A program made the position numbers and the translations under genes. Shown here in pieces: positions 26,397 through 35,379 of a stretch of DNA of 64,000 bases. Below the pieces are notes generated by a model that saw only the letters and a list, made by a program, of their open reading frames with translations, made no database searches and had not been told where the DNA came from. Source of the stretch: Proteiniclasticum aestuarii (GTDB lineage Bacteria; Bacillota; Clostridia; Clostridiales; Clostridiaceae); NCBI RefSeq assembly GCF_017368455.1, contig NZ_JAFNJU010000006.1:62001-126000 (forward strand). The letters run 5' to 3'. Within the stretch, counting starts at the first letter, position 1; the number at the start of each line of letters is the position of its first letter.

Positions 26397-26930
26397 ATAG
26401 ACTTATACTGTTGTATTGATAACAAATTTCATGAATTTCGCTGCGAAATTCTTAGTGGATTTTGCTCTTCGTAGGAGAACAGATATGGATCATTGTTCGT
26501 GATTCAGGAGGATTCCTCAATATATGGATATCACTATGACTTTGAACAATATATATCAATCAAAAAATTCAGAGGATTCTATTATTGTTACGTAATTTAA
26601 CTACAGAACAATCTGACACGATCTGTTGCTTGAAAACAGTCATTGCTGGGGGCATCAGATAATTTTCTGACAAAATAATCGTTTTCACTGAGAAGGGTAT
26701 CCTTTACATGCGGACAAATGTGTTTATATGTGATTTTCAGAAAAGCGAATTGCACAAATGTGTTTTCTGGTTAAAATTTTAATCAAATTATAAAAAGCAT
26801 CATACTGATGAGCGTGAATGAATATAGAGAGACTTTTGTGTATGTTGATAATTTAGCAAAATATAGACTCTATTATTATAAAATAATCATAAATAATTCT
26901 GTAATTTGCCTATGCAATCATAAAACAGCA

Positions 26931-26939
26931 TGATATAAT
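26931..26939 (+). promoter_or_regulatory. Candidate extended -10 promoter for the first ABC operon
   Basis: TGATATAAT (26931-26939) is a perfect extended -10. No good -35 lies at 16-18 nt. A 5' leader of about 130 nt would result. Confidence 0.4.
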
Positions 26940-27076
26940 CGAAAATATTAAAATTTGAGCATCAAACAATCTGACGTATTATGAATGATTGATGAACGTG
27001 AATCTATAATATTTCAGAAAGTTTCTGTTTAAAATTACAAATCACTTAATCTAATTTGAAAACGGGAGGAAAACAA

Positions 27077-28699
27077 ATGAAAAAGAAGAAAATATCAAAA
27101 TTGTTCGCTGGCATTCTTGTATCCGCACTCCTTGCTGCCTGCGGCAGCAGCGCCGCAGAGACACCAGATCCTCAAGCAGCAGTATCGGGTGCAGGAAAAG
27201 AGGTCTTCCAGTATATTGCGCAGCAGCTCGTAGGCACCATTGATCCAGCTCAGATCAAGGATGAGACGGAAGTCATTGCCGCCATCAATCTTTATGATCC
27301 TCTTTTCTATCCCGATGTGGAAAACAGTTCCATGTCACCAGTACCTTTCGTGGCAGAATCCTATAAGGTGGATGATACTGCAAAAATCTACACCATAACC
27401 ATCAGAGACGGCATCAAGTTCCAGAGCGGAAATCAGCTGACCGCAGAAGATGTGGCCTACACCATGGAAAGAATGATTGCCATAAACAAAGGTAATGCAT
27501 GGCTGTGGAGTGATGTACTGGAGAAAGTGGAAGCAACCGATGAAAAAACAGTGGAATTTACCTTGAATAATCCATATGCGCCATTTATCTCCACACTCAC
27601 ACAGCTGTTTATTATAGATTCCCAGCTTCTCAAGGACAATCAGGCTGAGGGGGAGTTTGGTGACCAGGGCGATTTCGGCATGGCCTATATCGCCGAGAAC
27701 AGTGCGGGTTCAGGTCCCTATAAGCTGGTGAACTGGGACAGACAGTCCTTCCTGGAATTCGAAGCTTTCGAAGACTACTGGAGAGGATGGAAGGAAGGGC
27801 AGCTGAAGAAAGTGAAGATGCTGACCATCACAGAGGAGTCTACAGTGAAAACACTTCTGGTTTCGGGGGAAGCGGACATGATTCATCAGTGGCTTTCCGT
27901 ATCTGCCTATGAAGAACTGAAAGGGCAAAGTGGAGTCGTTGTGGAAGAAGATCCTAGTGCGAAACTGCAGTACTTTCCAATGAACATGCAGAAAGCACCG
28001 ACAGATGATAAGAACGTCAGAAAAGCCATAGCCCTTGCCATTGATTATACAACTGCTCTTGAAGATATCCTGGGCAATAGTGCAGCAGCAGCTGGAGCCG
28101 TTCCGGTCATTGTGCCTGGGGCAAGCAAAGCAGTACTGCCAGTAAGTCAGGATCTTGAAGCGGCGAAGGCCGCTCTAGCGAAATCAGGCTATGCCGGACA
28201 GCCCATAAAAGTGTCTTTCATGTACCTGGGAGATACAGCGCAGCAGAGGCAGTTTGCACAGCTTTTCGCAGCAAATCTTGCGGAAATCGGGATTGAGGTG
28301 GAACAGACACCAGTGAACTGGGCACAGGTCGCAGAAGCAGCAGTTTCTCCTGAGACCACAGCCAACATCACCGTGATCTCAGACAGCCTGAAGTATCCAC
28401 ATGTGGACAGCCATACCTATGGAATCTATCATTCTTCCGCGAAAGGGTCTTATAGAACCATGAGCTGGTTCAGCGATCCGGTGGTGGACGAAATACTGGT
28501 GAATGCCAGAAAAGCAGCCACAGAAGAAGAGCAGATGGCTTTATACGAAGAGTCCCAGAACCTCGTAACAGCAGAATATCCTGCCATCTATATGGCAAAC
28601 CCTACACACTATATCGCTTACGGAGACCATGTGGAAGGGTATGAGTTTGTTGGACTCATGGGTTATGATGTTGCATTCTACAGTCTCTCCGTAAAGTAA
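27077..28699 (+). CDS. Peptide-type ABC transporter substrate-binding lipoprotein (family 5)
   Basis: A 540-residue extracellular lipoprotein. The signal peptide ends in a lipobox LLAAC with the lipidated cysteine at C22. The SBP_bac_5 domain follows, with the family segments FQSGNQLTAEDVAYTMERM and SGPYKLVNWDRQSFLEFEAFEDYWRG. GGGAGG (27064-27069) supports ATG 27077 over the in-frame TTG at 27056. It heads an eight-gene operon running to 35158. A stem-loop follows at 28734-28764, probably favouring high SBP mRNA relative to the permeases. The ligand is likely a peptide or modified amino acid. Confidence 0.9.
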   Translation: MKKKKISKLFAGILVSALLAACGSSAAETPDPQAAVSGAGKEVFQYIAQQLVGTIDPAQIKDETEVIAAINLYDPLFYPDVENSSMSPVPFVAESYKVDDTAKIYTITIRDGIKFQSGNQLTAEDVAYTMERMIAINKGNAWLWSDVLEKVEATDEKTVEFTLNNPYAPFISTLTQLFIIDSQLLKDNQAEGEFGDQGDFGMAYIAENSAGSGPYKLVNWDRQSFLEFEAFEDYWRGWKEGQLKKVKMLTITEESTVKTLLVSGEADMIHQWLSVSAYEELKGQSGVVVEEDPSAKLQYFPMNMQKAPTDDKNVRKAIALAIDYTTALEDILGNSAAAAGAVPVIVPGASKAVLPVSQDLEAAKAALAKSGYAGQPIKVSFMYLGDTAQQRQFAQLFAANLAEIGIEVEQTPVNWAQVAEAAVSPETTANITVISDSLKYPHVDSHTYGIYHSSAKGSYRTMSWFSDPVVDEILVNARKAATEEEQMALYEESQNLVTAEYPAIYMANPTHYIAYGDHVEGYEFVGLMGYDVAFYSLSVK

Positions 28700-28733
28700 C
28701 ACAGCTTCCATTAATCAATAGAAAATCTGTCTT

Positions 28734-28764
28734 TGAAAGCGAAGATGTTTCATCTTTGCTTTCA
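28734..28764 (+). other. Intercistronic stem-loop between SBP and permease genes
   Basis: TGAAAGCGAAGATG (28734-28747) pairs with CATCTTTGCTTTCA (28751-28764) with one G-U pair and a 3-nt loop, followed by TTTAC. It may be a partial terminator or 3'-stabilising hairpin for the SBP transcript. Confidence 0.6.
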
Positions 28765-28815
28765 TTTACTCATAATCCGTAATCCGATTGAACAATTCAA
28801 CAAGGAGGAAATCCG

Positions 28816-29820
28816 ATGAAGAAATACTTGCTAAAAAGAATACTGGGGATCCTGCCGGCACTCATCGGGCTGTCGGTGCTGATTTTTCTGCTCACAAGGC
28901 TGATGCCGGGAGATTCCATCAGACTGGCCGCAGGAACAGACGCCACACAGGCGCAGATTGAAGCCCTTCGCGAGGAGATGGGTCTGAATAAACCTCTGTT
29001 TGTTCAGTATATCGACTATATGAAGGGTCTTTTCACGGGAGACTGGGGATACTCCCTTCGCACGAAGCGAAACGTGTTCCTGGACATCGGCGATACATTC
29101 GCCGCCACATTCGAACTGAGCCTTTTGGGCATGATCTTCGCTGTGGTCATCGGAGTTCCACTGGGGGTCCTCGCGGCAGTTAGAAACAACCGCTTTTCCG
29201 ATCAGCTGATCCGTCTCACATCCCTTTCAGGCATCGCCATTCCCAGGTTTTTCCTTGCCATTCTCCTTCAGTTCGTCTTCGCCTATCTTCTGGGATGGTT
29301 TCCCGTCATAGGCAGAGGAGACATGGTGCCAGCAGACATCACGGGGCTTCGGCTTCTCGACAGTCTTCTGACACTGAATGGCCAGGCCTTTGCAGACAGC
29401 TTCCGTCATATTCTGCTTCCTGCTCTGGCTCTGTCCGTCGCTTCAGCAGCACAGATCATGAGACTGACCCGAACCAACATGATGGAACAGCTCAGCAAAG
29501 AGTATATTGTAGCGGCCTATTCCTACGGACTGCCGAAAAATCTCATATTCAACAGATACATGCTGAAAAATGCATTCATCTCCGTGCTGACAACCATAGG
29601 CATGCAGTTCAGCTCACTGATTGGAAGCGCATTTCTCGTGGAGACGGTGTTCGGATGGCCAGGAATGGCTTCTTACAGCATCGCTGGTCTTATGTATAAG
29701 GATTATAACGCCATCATCGGCGTGACACTGGTCATCGGTGCAATTTTCGCCATATCCAATCTTCTGGTGGACATCGCATACGGCATCATAGATCCCCAGA
29801 TCAGACTGGGGAAAGCGTAA
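28816..29820 (+). CDS. Peptide ABC transporter permease, DppB/OppB type
   Basis: A 334-residue membrane protein with six helices; the N-terminus KKYLLKRILGILPALIGLS is typical of DppB. The EAA loop that contacts the ATPase lies in EYIVAAYSYGLPKNLIFNRYML. AAGGAGG precedes the start. Partner permease starts 12 nt after its stop. Confidence 0.9.
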   Translation: MKKYLLKRILGILPALIGLSVLIFLLTRLMPGDSIRLAAGTDATQAQIEALREEMGLNKPLFVQYIDYMKGLFTGDWGYSLRTKRNVFLDIGDTFAATFELSLLGMIFAVVIGVPLGVLAAVRNNRFSDQLIRLTSLSGIAIPRFFLAILLQFVFAYLLGWFPVIGRGDMVPADITGLRLLDSLLTLNGQAFADSFRHILLPALALSVASAAQIMRLTRTNMMEQLSKEYIVAAYSYGLPKNLIFNRYMLKNAFISVLTTIGMQFSSLIGSAFLVETVFGWPGMASYSIAGLMYKDYNAIIGVTLVIGAIFAISNLLVDIAYGIIDPQIRLGKA

Positions 29821-29832
29821 GGAGGAGAAAAA

Positions 29833-30714
29833 ATGGAAAACATCATCGAGCAGACATCAGAAATGAACCATTCAAGCAGAAAGAAGATGAGAAAGAGATT
29901 CTTCCGAAACAAGATGACCATTGTGGGGCTTATCATTGTTACCGTCGTGGTGCTTCTTGCGCTCTTAGCTGAATTCATTGTGCCTTACCCTGATGCCAAT
30001 ACCATAGCGGTGAATTTCAAGGAAATGAACAAAGCGCCCAGCGCGCTGCACTTTTTCGGTACCGATGAAATCGGACGGGACGTTCTCAGTAGAACCATCT
30101 ACGGTGCCAGGTATTCTCTTATGATGGCTGCAGTGGTACTCAGCATTGCGGTAGTCATCGGCGTTCCCCTGGGGCTTCTGGCTGGATATCATGGAGGCTT
30201 TGTGAATTCCGTCATCATGCGTATCACGGATATCTTTCTGGCCATTCCATCACTCATTCTTGCACTGACGGTGGCGGCGATCTTAGAGCCCAGTCTCATG
30301 AACTCCATGATCGCCATCTCTTTCGGATGGTGGCCCTGGTTTACAAGACTCACCCAGGCGGAAACCTTAAAGATCAAGAATGAGCAGTTCATTATTTCTT
30401 CGGAAGGGATCGGTGCCAGTGCGACGCGCATCATGTTCAAGGAAATTCTTCCAAACTGCCTGCCAACCATCATCGTTAAGATTTCCACAGATATCGGATT
30501 CGTCATACTCACCGGCGCAAGTCTTGGATTTCTCGGCCTAGGCGCACAGCCACCGACACCGGAATGGGGCACCATGATTTCCGAAGCGAGAGTGTATCTC
30601 CCCAGTATCTGGTGGTCTTCTGTATTTCCAGGTCTTGCGATTCTTGTGACCATTCTAGGGTTCAGTTTTCTGGGGGATGGAATCAGAGATGCTTTTGACG
30701 TGCGATCCCAGTAA
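29833..30714 (+). CDS. Peptide ABC transporter permease, DppC/OppC type
   Basis: A 293-residue permease. A basic cytosolic N-terminus precedes the first helix, and FFGTDEIGRDVLSRTIYGARYSL is the family hallmark. The EAA loop is in EQFIISSEGIGASATRIMFKEILPN. AAGGAGG precedes the start. It pairs with the DppB-type permease to form the channel. Confidence 0.9.
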   Translation: MENIIEQTSEMNHSSRKKMRKRFFRNKMTIVGLIIVTVVVLLALLAEFIVPYPDANTIAVNFKEMNKAPSALHFFGTDEIGRDVLSRTIYGARYSLMMAAVVLSIAVVIGVPLGLLAGYHGGFVNSVIMRITDIFLAIPSLILALTVAAILEPSLMNSMIAISFGWWPWFTRLTQAETLKIKNEQFIISSEGIGASATRIMFKEILPNCLPTIIVKISTDIGFVILTGASLGFLGLGAQPPTPEWGTMISEARVYLPSIWWSSVFPGLAILVTILGFSFLGDGIRDAFDVRSQ

Positions 30715-30728
30715 GGAGGTTAGAACCA

Positions 30729-31562
30729 ATGGAAAAAGAAAGACTGCTTGAAATCAACAATCTCTCCGTCAGTTTCAAGACCGACGAAGGGGTCATATCA
30801 ACCATCGATCAGGTGAACATTCATGTAAACGAAGGAGAAATCATCACGCTGGTGGGAGAGTCCGGAAGCGGGAAATCCGTGACCATGCGTTCTGTCATGA
30901 GGCTGATTGCCACACCGCCAGCTGTTTATACGGGTGGAGAAATCCTCTACAGGGGCAAGGATATACTGAAGTCCTCGGAGGAGGAGATCAGAAAGCTTCG
31001 CGGAAGCGAGATCTCCATGATCTTTCAGGATCCCATGACAGCCCTGAATCCTGTATTCACCATCGGAAAGCAGATGGAGAACATCTATCTGTATCAGGGT
31101 CAGAAAAGCACCTATGCAAAACTGCCTAGAAGCAGAAAGGTTATGAAAATGGAAGCGAAGGAGCGTGCGGTGGAACTGTTTGAAAAGATGAGTCTGCCGA
31201 ATCCGGAAAGACTGCTGCACATGTATCCCTTTGAACTTTCCGGTGGCATGAAGCAGCGTGTCATCATCGCCATGGCACTGATCAAGACGCCCAGACTGCT
31301 TCTGGCAGATGAACCCGGCACATCCCTGGATGTGACGGTTCAGGCCAGCATCAATGCGGAACTGAAAAGACTGGTGCAGGAGGAGAAGATATCCATGATT
31401 TTCATCACGCATAATCTGGGAGTCGCCAAACAGATCGGCGAGAGAACCTATGTGATGAAGCACGGACAGGTGGTGGAAGAAGGAAAAAGCGAGGACGTGT
31501 TCCTGCGCCCTCAGGTGGAGTACACCAGAAAACTTCTGGATGCTCTGCCAAGGATAATATGA
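30729..31562 (+). CDS. Peptide ABC transporter ATP-binding protein, DppD/OppD type
   Basis: A 277-residue ATPase with Walker A GESGSGKS, Q-loop FQDPMTALNP, signature LSGGMKQR, Walker B LLLADEPGTSLDV and the H-loop FITHN. It is shorter than usual OppD (about 330 residues): it ends soon after the H-loop and lacks the C-terminal oligo_HPY extension with cysteines that the equivalent protein at 39029 keeps. AAGGAGG precedes the start. Confidence 0.9.
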   Translation: MEKERLLEINNLSVSFKTDEGVISTIDQVNIHVNEGEIITLVGESGSGKSVTMRSVMRLIATPPAVYTGGEILYRGKDILKSSEEEIRKLRGSEISMIFQDPMTALNPVFTIGKQMENIYLYQGQKSTYAKLPRSRKVMKMEAKERAVELFEKMSLPNPERLLHMYPFELSGGMKQRVIIAMALIKTPRLLLADEPGTSLDVTVQASINAELKRLVQEEKISMIFITHNLGVAKQIGERTYVMKHGQVVEEGKSEDVFLRPQVEYTRKLLDALPRII

Positions 31563-31574
31563 AGGAGGTGCAGT

Positions 31575-32435
31575 ATGAAAGAACCAATGATTGAATTTCA
31601 GAATGTGCAGAAATTTTTCCAGCTGTCTCAGAATGGATTCGGACGCACCAGGACCATGGTGAAAGCAGTGAATGAGGTGAGTTTTACCGTGCCACGGGGT
31701 CAGACATTTGCCGTGATCGGAGAATCCGGGTCAGGAAAGACCACCATGGCGAAAATGCTCATGAAATTTGAAGACCTGACAGGAGGGTTGATTCGAGTCG
31801 ATGGACAGGACATCAGCAAGATCAAGGGGAAGGAAGCTCTGAAGGCCTACAGAAGAAAAGTGCAGATTGTACATCAGGATCCCACCTCTTCTCTGAACCC
31901 GCGAAAAACCATAAAGGAAATCATTGAAGAACCACTGATTGTCCATGGCATGGGCACCAGAAGCGAGAGACTGCAAAGGGTCAGAGAACTGATTCAGGTC
32001 GTGGATCTGCCCTTGTCCTATCTGGATCGGTATCCGCATATGCTGAGCGGGGGACAGAAGCAGCGTGTAGGAATAGCCAGAGCCATAGCGCTGAACTCCA
32101 AGCTCATCATTCTGGATGAGCCGACTTCTGCACTGGACGTATCTGTACAGAGTAAAGTCATGGATCTTCTGAAGAAGATTCAAAAAGAGTTTCAGCTCAC
32201 CTATTTCTTCATCACCCATGATCTCGCACTGGTGAAAAACTTTGCGGATTATGTGATCATCATGGAAAAAGGAGCTCTGGTGGAAGAGGGGAAAACGGAG
32301 CAGCTGTTTCACAATCCTCGGAATCTCTATACAAAGAATCTGCTGAAAGCGATTCCTGTCATCGGAGAAGAGGAGCAGAGATTTCTGGACCGGATTCAGA
32401 TCGAGGATACGACCTATTCAATTCAAGGAGGCTGA
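31575..32435 (+). CDS. Peptide ABC transporter ATP-binding protein, DppF/OppF type
   Basis: A 286-residue ATPase: Walker A GESGSGKT, Q-loop HQDPTSSLNP, signature LSGGQKQR, Walker B LIILDEPTSALDV, H-loop FITHD. Like its partner it lacks the cysteine-bearing C-terminal extension. AAGGAGGT precedes the start. The next gene follows after 2 nt, so the DUF917 gene belongs to this operon. Confidence 0.9.
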   Translation: MKEPMIEFQNVQKFFQLSQNGFGRTRTMVKAVNEVSFTVPRGQTFAVIGESGSGKTTMAKMLMKFEDLTGGLIRVDGQDISKIKGKEALKAYRRKVQIVHQDPTSSLNPRKTIKEIIEEPLIVHGMGTRSERLQRVRELIQVVDLPLSYLDRYPHMLSGGQKQRVGIARAIALNSKLIILDEPTSALDVSVQSKVMDLLKKIQKEFQLTYFFITHDLALVKNFADYVIIMEKGALVEEGKTEQLFHNPRNLYTKNLLKAIPVIGEEEQRFLDRIQIEDTTYSIQGG

Positions 32436-32437
32436 AA

Positions 32438-33568
32438 ATGAAGCTAAACAAAGAAAACATAGAAGCTCTGGCTCTTGGTGGACTCATTCTGGGGGCAGGC
32501 GGAGGTGGGTCCTCTGAAATGGGAAAGGCAACGGGACTGGAGTCCCTCACCTATGGCGAGCCCATCATGATGAAAGCCTCTGAGCTGAATGAGGATGACA
32601 TCGTCGTGACAATCTCAGGCGTAGGTTCACCAGCTTCCACGCAAGCCTATGTGGAAAATGAATACTACAACCGCATTCTGGAAGAACTGACCAAGGAACT
32701 GGGGAAAAGACCTGCCGCCTTAATCCCCAGTGAAATGGGCGGTGCATCCTCCTTTGGGCCCTTCATCGCCTCGGCGATCAATGGGATTCCCATTCTGGAT
32801 GCTGCCTGCAATGGGAGAGCGCATCCCTTAGGAACCATGGGTTCCATGGGGCTCCATGAGAAAAGGGGATATCAGACGATCCAGGTGGCCATGGGTGGTG
32901 ATCCGACGAAGGACAGGTTCATCAGAATGACTGCATCTGGCAGTGTAGGAAACACGGCATCCCTTGTTCTTTCCGCAGCCATCCGCGCAGGAGGACTAGT
33001 AGCAGTGGCAAGAAATCCTGTTCCGGCAAGTTATGTGAAAGAACATGCCGCCATAGGCTGCTACAGCCAGTCGCTTTCGATCGGAAAGGCGTTTCTTTCA
33101 GGCAGGACACCGGATGAGAAAATCGGGAAGGTGCTGGAAGTTCTTAATGGACGAATCATACGAGCGGGAAAGATTTTAGGGTATACACTGGAGACACGGA
33201 GCGGACTGGATGTGGGCTGGTTTACCATGGAAGGGGAGACTGAACTGAAAGTATGGTTCTGGAATGAATATATGGCCATAGAGGAAGATGGGAAAAGAAT
33301 ACATACTTTTCCGGATTTCATGATGACCTTTGAAAAAGAGGAAGGGACTCCCCTGACCACCGCAAACATAAGAGACGGGATTGAAGTGGTGCTGGTTGCA
33401 GCGGATCGGAAAAACCTCTTGCTCGGAGCTGGCATGCATGAAGCATCCGGGTATCGTGCAGTGGAAGAGGCACTGGGTATTCCTGTCTTGCCTTATGTAA
33501 GAGATCTGATCCAAGACGCAAATGAAGATACAAGGAGGAAAATACATGTTAATGAAGCAGATACTTGA
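32438..33568 (+). CDS. DUF917 family protein (S-methyl-thiohydantoin desulfurase-like)
   Basis: A 376-residue cytosolic protein. The N-terminal part has the DUF917 signature ALGGLILGAGGGGSS and IPSEMGGASSFGP, plus DAACNGRAHP. The family is linked with hydantoinase genes, and Pfam names its domains S-Me-THD after thiohydantoin desulfurase work. AAGGAGG precedes the ATG, 2 nt after the ABC ATPase stop. Its 3' end overlaps the DUF1177 gene by 23 nt. With DUF1177 and AroM it forms a recurrent trio, here tied to a transporter, suggesting uptake and breakdown of a cyclic amide or modified amino acid (inference). Confidence 0.85.
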   Translation: MKLNKENIEALALGGLILGAGGGGSSEMGKATGLESLTYGEPIMMKASELNEDDIVVTISGVGSPASTQAYVENEYYNRILEELTKELGKRPAALIPSEMGGASSFGPFIASAINGIPILDAACNGRAHPLGTMGSMGLHEKRGYQTIQVAMGGDPTKDRFIRMTASGSVGNTASLVLSAAIRAGGLVAVARNPVPASYVKEHAAIGCYSQSLSIGKAFLSGRTPDEKIGKVLEVLNGRIIRAGKILGYTLETRSGLDVGWFTMEGETELKVWFWNEYMAIEEDGKRIHTFPDFMMTFEKEEGTPLTTANIRDGIEVVLVAADRKNLLLGAGMHEASGYRAVEEALGIPVLPYVRDLIQDANEDTRRKIHVNEADT

Positions 33569-34490
33569 GGTCTATGATATTCTGGACAGTCCTTCCGCCA
33601 GTGGAGAAGCAGTGCGGGACTATCTTCTTTCGGTGAAACCGGATGCAGATGTTGAGACCTATAAACTGGAAGGTCCCAAGGGGTCCACAGACATGCTGAA
33701 AGTGAGGGTTCCGGGTCGAAACGGAAAATCAGGAGGAGGCACTGCGCCCACCATCGGACTTCTGGGAAGGCTTGGCGGTCTTGGTGCAAGACCGGAGCAA
33801 ATCGGATTTGTTTCCGATGGAGACGGCGCTCTGGCGGCCATCGCAGTGGCGGCAAAACTTCTTGATATGCAGAAGAAGGGAGATCTTCTGGATGGGGATG
33901 TATTCATCTCCACCCATATCTGTCCCGATGCACCCACCGAGCCTCATAAACCGGTTCCTTTTATGGGGTCTCCTGTGGAGATGGCCCAGGTGAACAAAGA
34001 AGAGGTGTCGCCTGAGCTGGATGCGGTGCTTTCCGTGGATACGACAAAAGGCAACAGAGTCATCAACACCAACGGATTTGCGATCTCTCCAACTGTGAAA
34101 AGCGGTTATATTCTCAAGGTGTCAGAGGATCTGCTCAGCATCATGCAGACAACAACGGGTTGCCTGCCTCATGTTTTTCCTCTTTCCACCCAGGATATTA
34201 CGCCCTATGGCAATGAACTCTATCACCTGAACAGCATCCTGCAGCCAGCCACAGCTACAGAGGCTCCGGTGGTGGGCGTTGCGATCACGACGGAAATGAT
34301 GGTGGCAGGCAGTGCAACCGGTGCAAGCCACTTTGGCCACTGCGAGTCCGCCGCAAGATTTATGCTGGAAGTGGCAAAGTACTACGGCAGAGGAGAGGTT
34401 CACTTCTATGATGCGTCGGAGTTTGAGAGAATCGAGAAGCTCTATGGTTCCATGAAGCACCTTCAGACCCTCGGAAAAGACGTGTCATGA
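33546..34490 (+). CDS. DUF1177 family protein
   Basis: A 314-residue cytosolic protein with conserved segments LGRLGGLGARPEQIGFVSDGDGALAA, ISTHICPDAPTEPH and SVDTTKGNRVINTNGF. The His/Asp/Cys-rich HICPDAP suggests a metal-dependent or hydrolase-like site, but the family has no assigned reaction. AAGGAGG (33532-33538) selects the ATG at 33546. It overlaps DUF917 upstream by 23 nt and the AroM-like gene downstream by 4 nt, so the three are tightly coupled. Confidence 0.85.
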   Translation: MLMKQILEVYDILDSPSASGEAVRDYLLSVKPDADVETYKLEGPKGSTDMLKVRVPGRNGKSGGGTAPTIGLLGRLGGLGARPEQIGFVSDGDGALAAIAVAAKLLDMQKKGDLLDGDVFISTHICPDAPTEPHKPVPFMGSPVEMAQVNKEEVSPELDAVLSVDTTKGNRVINTNGFAISPTVKSGYILKVSEDLLSIMQTTTGCLPHVFPLSTQDITPYGNELYHLNSILQPATATEAPVVGVAITTEMMVAGSATGASHFGHCESAARFMLEVAKYYGRGEVHFYDASEFERIEKLYGSMKHLQTLGKDVS

Positions 34491-35158
34491 AAATAGGCGC
34501 CATCACCGTAGGACAGTCGCCTCGAACAGATGTGACGCCGGATCTGTACCCGATTTTAGGAGAGAAGGTGGAAATCCTGGAAAAGGGAGCGCTGGATGGT
34601 CTCACCGATGAGGAGATTCAGGCTTTCCAGCCGGAAGAGGGAGACTATGTACTGGTGTCAAGACTCCGCGATGGAAGATCCGTCACCTTTGCGGAAAAGC
34701 ACATCCTGTCAAGAATCCAGACTCAGATCACAAGTCTTCAGGAAGAGGGGGTGGAGCTGATCCTGTTCTTATGCTCCGGAAACTTTCCGGTGGCGTTTCA
34801 AGCGTCCATCCCGCTGCTTTTTCCAAAGGAGCTTCTTGGAGCCCTTGTCCCGTTATTCACGGTGAAAAGCCATATTACGGTACTTGTCCCATCAGAGCTC
34901 CAGATCCTGCAGGCCAGTGAGCGGTGGAGAAAGCTTGTGGATAAGGTGGATGTGATTTCCGCCTCTCCCTATAAGGGAATCGAAGAGATTCATCGGGTGA
35001 AAGAGCAGGTGAAAGCATCCCGGGGAGATCTCATTGTTCTGGACTGTATCGGATATACACAGGAGATGAAAGAGTATCTCGGCGCCACAGTGAGGAAAAA
35101 GGTGATTCTTCCTCGTACACTGGCAGCCAGAATCATTACTGAAATTACAGACCGGTAA
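34487..35158 (+). CDS. AroM-family protein (Asp/Glu/hydantoin racemase-like fold)
   Basis: A 223-residue protein starting MKIGAITVGQSPRTDVTPDL, the AroM signature. FLCSGNFP and LDCIGYTQEM give two cysteines at places comparable with the catalytic pair of Asp/Glu or hydantoin racemases. E. coli AroM has no clear function. Its ATG overlaps the DUF1177 stop (ATGA). It ends the operon before the terminator at 35237. Confidence 0.82.
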   Translation: MKIGAITVGQSPRTDVTPDLYPILGEKVEILEKGALDGLTDEEIQAFQPEEGDYVLVSRLRDGRSVTFAEKHILSRIQTQITSLQEEGVELILFLCSGNFPVAFQASIPLLFPKELLGALVPLFTVKSHITVLVPSELQILQASERWRKLVDKVDVISASPYKGIEEIHRVKEQVKASRGDLIVLDCIGYTQEMKEYLGATVRKKVILPRTLAARIITEITDR

Positions 35159-35236
35159 ATGGAGCGAGGAGATTCCTGCAAGGATCCTTCTCTGATTGTC
35201 AGATAACAAATAAAAAGGCGAATTAAAACGTTTTTA

Positions 35237-35280
35237 GAAAAAATTTCCAAAAAATATATTTTTTTGGAAATTTTTTCGTT
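35237..35280. terminator. Long AT-rich terminator after the first ABC operon
   Basis: A-tract and TTTCC arm (35238-35254) pairs with TTTTTTTGGAAATTTTTT (35259-35276) around TATA; about 17 bp, then CGTTTTTC. The A/T symmetry allows action in both directions. Confidence 0.85.
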
Positions 35281-35286
35281 TTTCTA

Positions 35287-35331
35287 TTGAAGTTCACGTT
35301 TTCATATGGTAAATTGAGTGTAATAGTTTAC
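35287..35331 (+). promoter_or_regulatory. Candidate promoter and operator of the sialic-acid operon
   Basis: -35 TTGAAG (35287-35292), 17-nt spacer, -10 TAAATT (35310-35315) with an extended TGG before it. GTAAA (35309-35313) and TTTAC (35327-35331) form a 5+5 palindrome over the -10 and start region, a plausible RpiR-type operator. Both calls are from consensus only. Confidence 0.4.
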
Positions 35332-35379
35332 AAGTTATTCACAAGAATGAAGTAAACAATAAGATCAAGGGGGAAAACA

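Larger units (their letters stand above)
26211..27055. other. ~845-bp AT-rich region without genes, upstream of the first ABC operon
   Basis: No protein-coding sequence with a ribosome site. Two hairpins are seen: a perfect 14-bp inverted repeat (26360-26373 with 26383-26396) and an 8-bp one (GAATTTCG 26433-26440, CGAAATTC 26444-26451). The composition is markedly more A/T-rich than the flanking genes. Confidence 0.5.
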
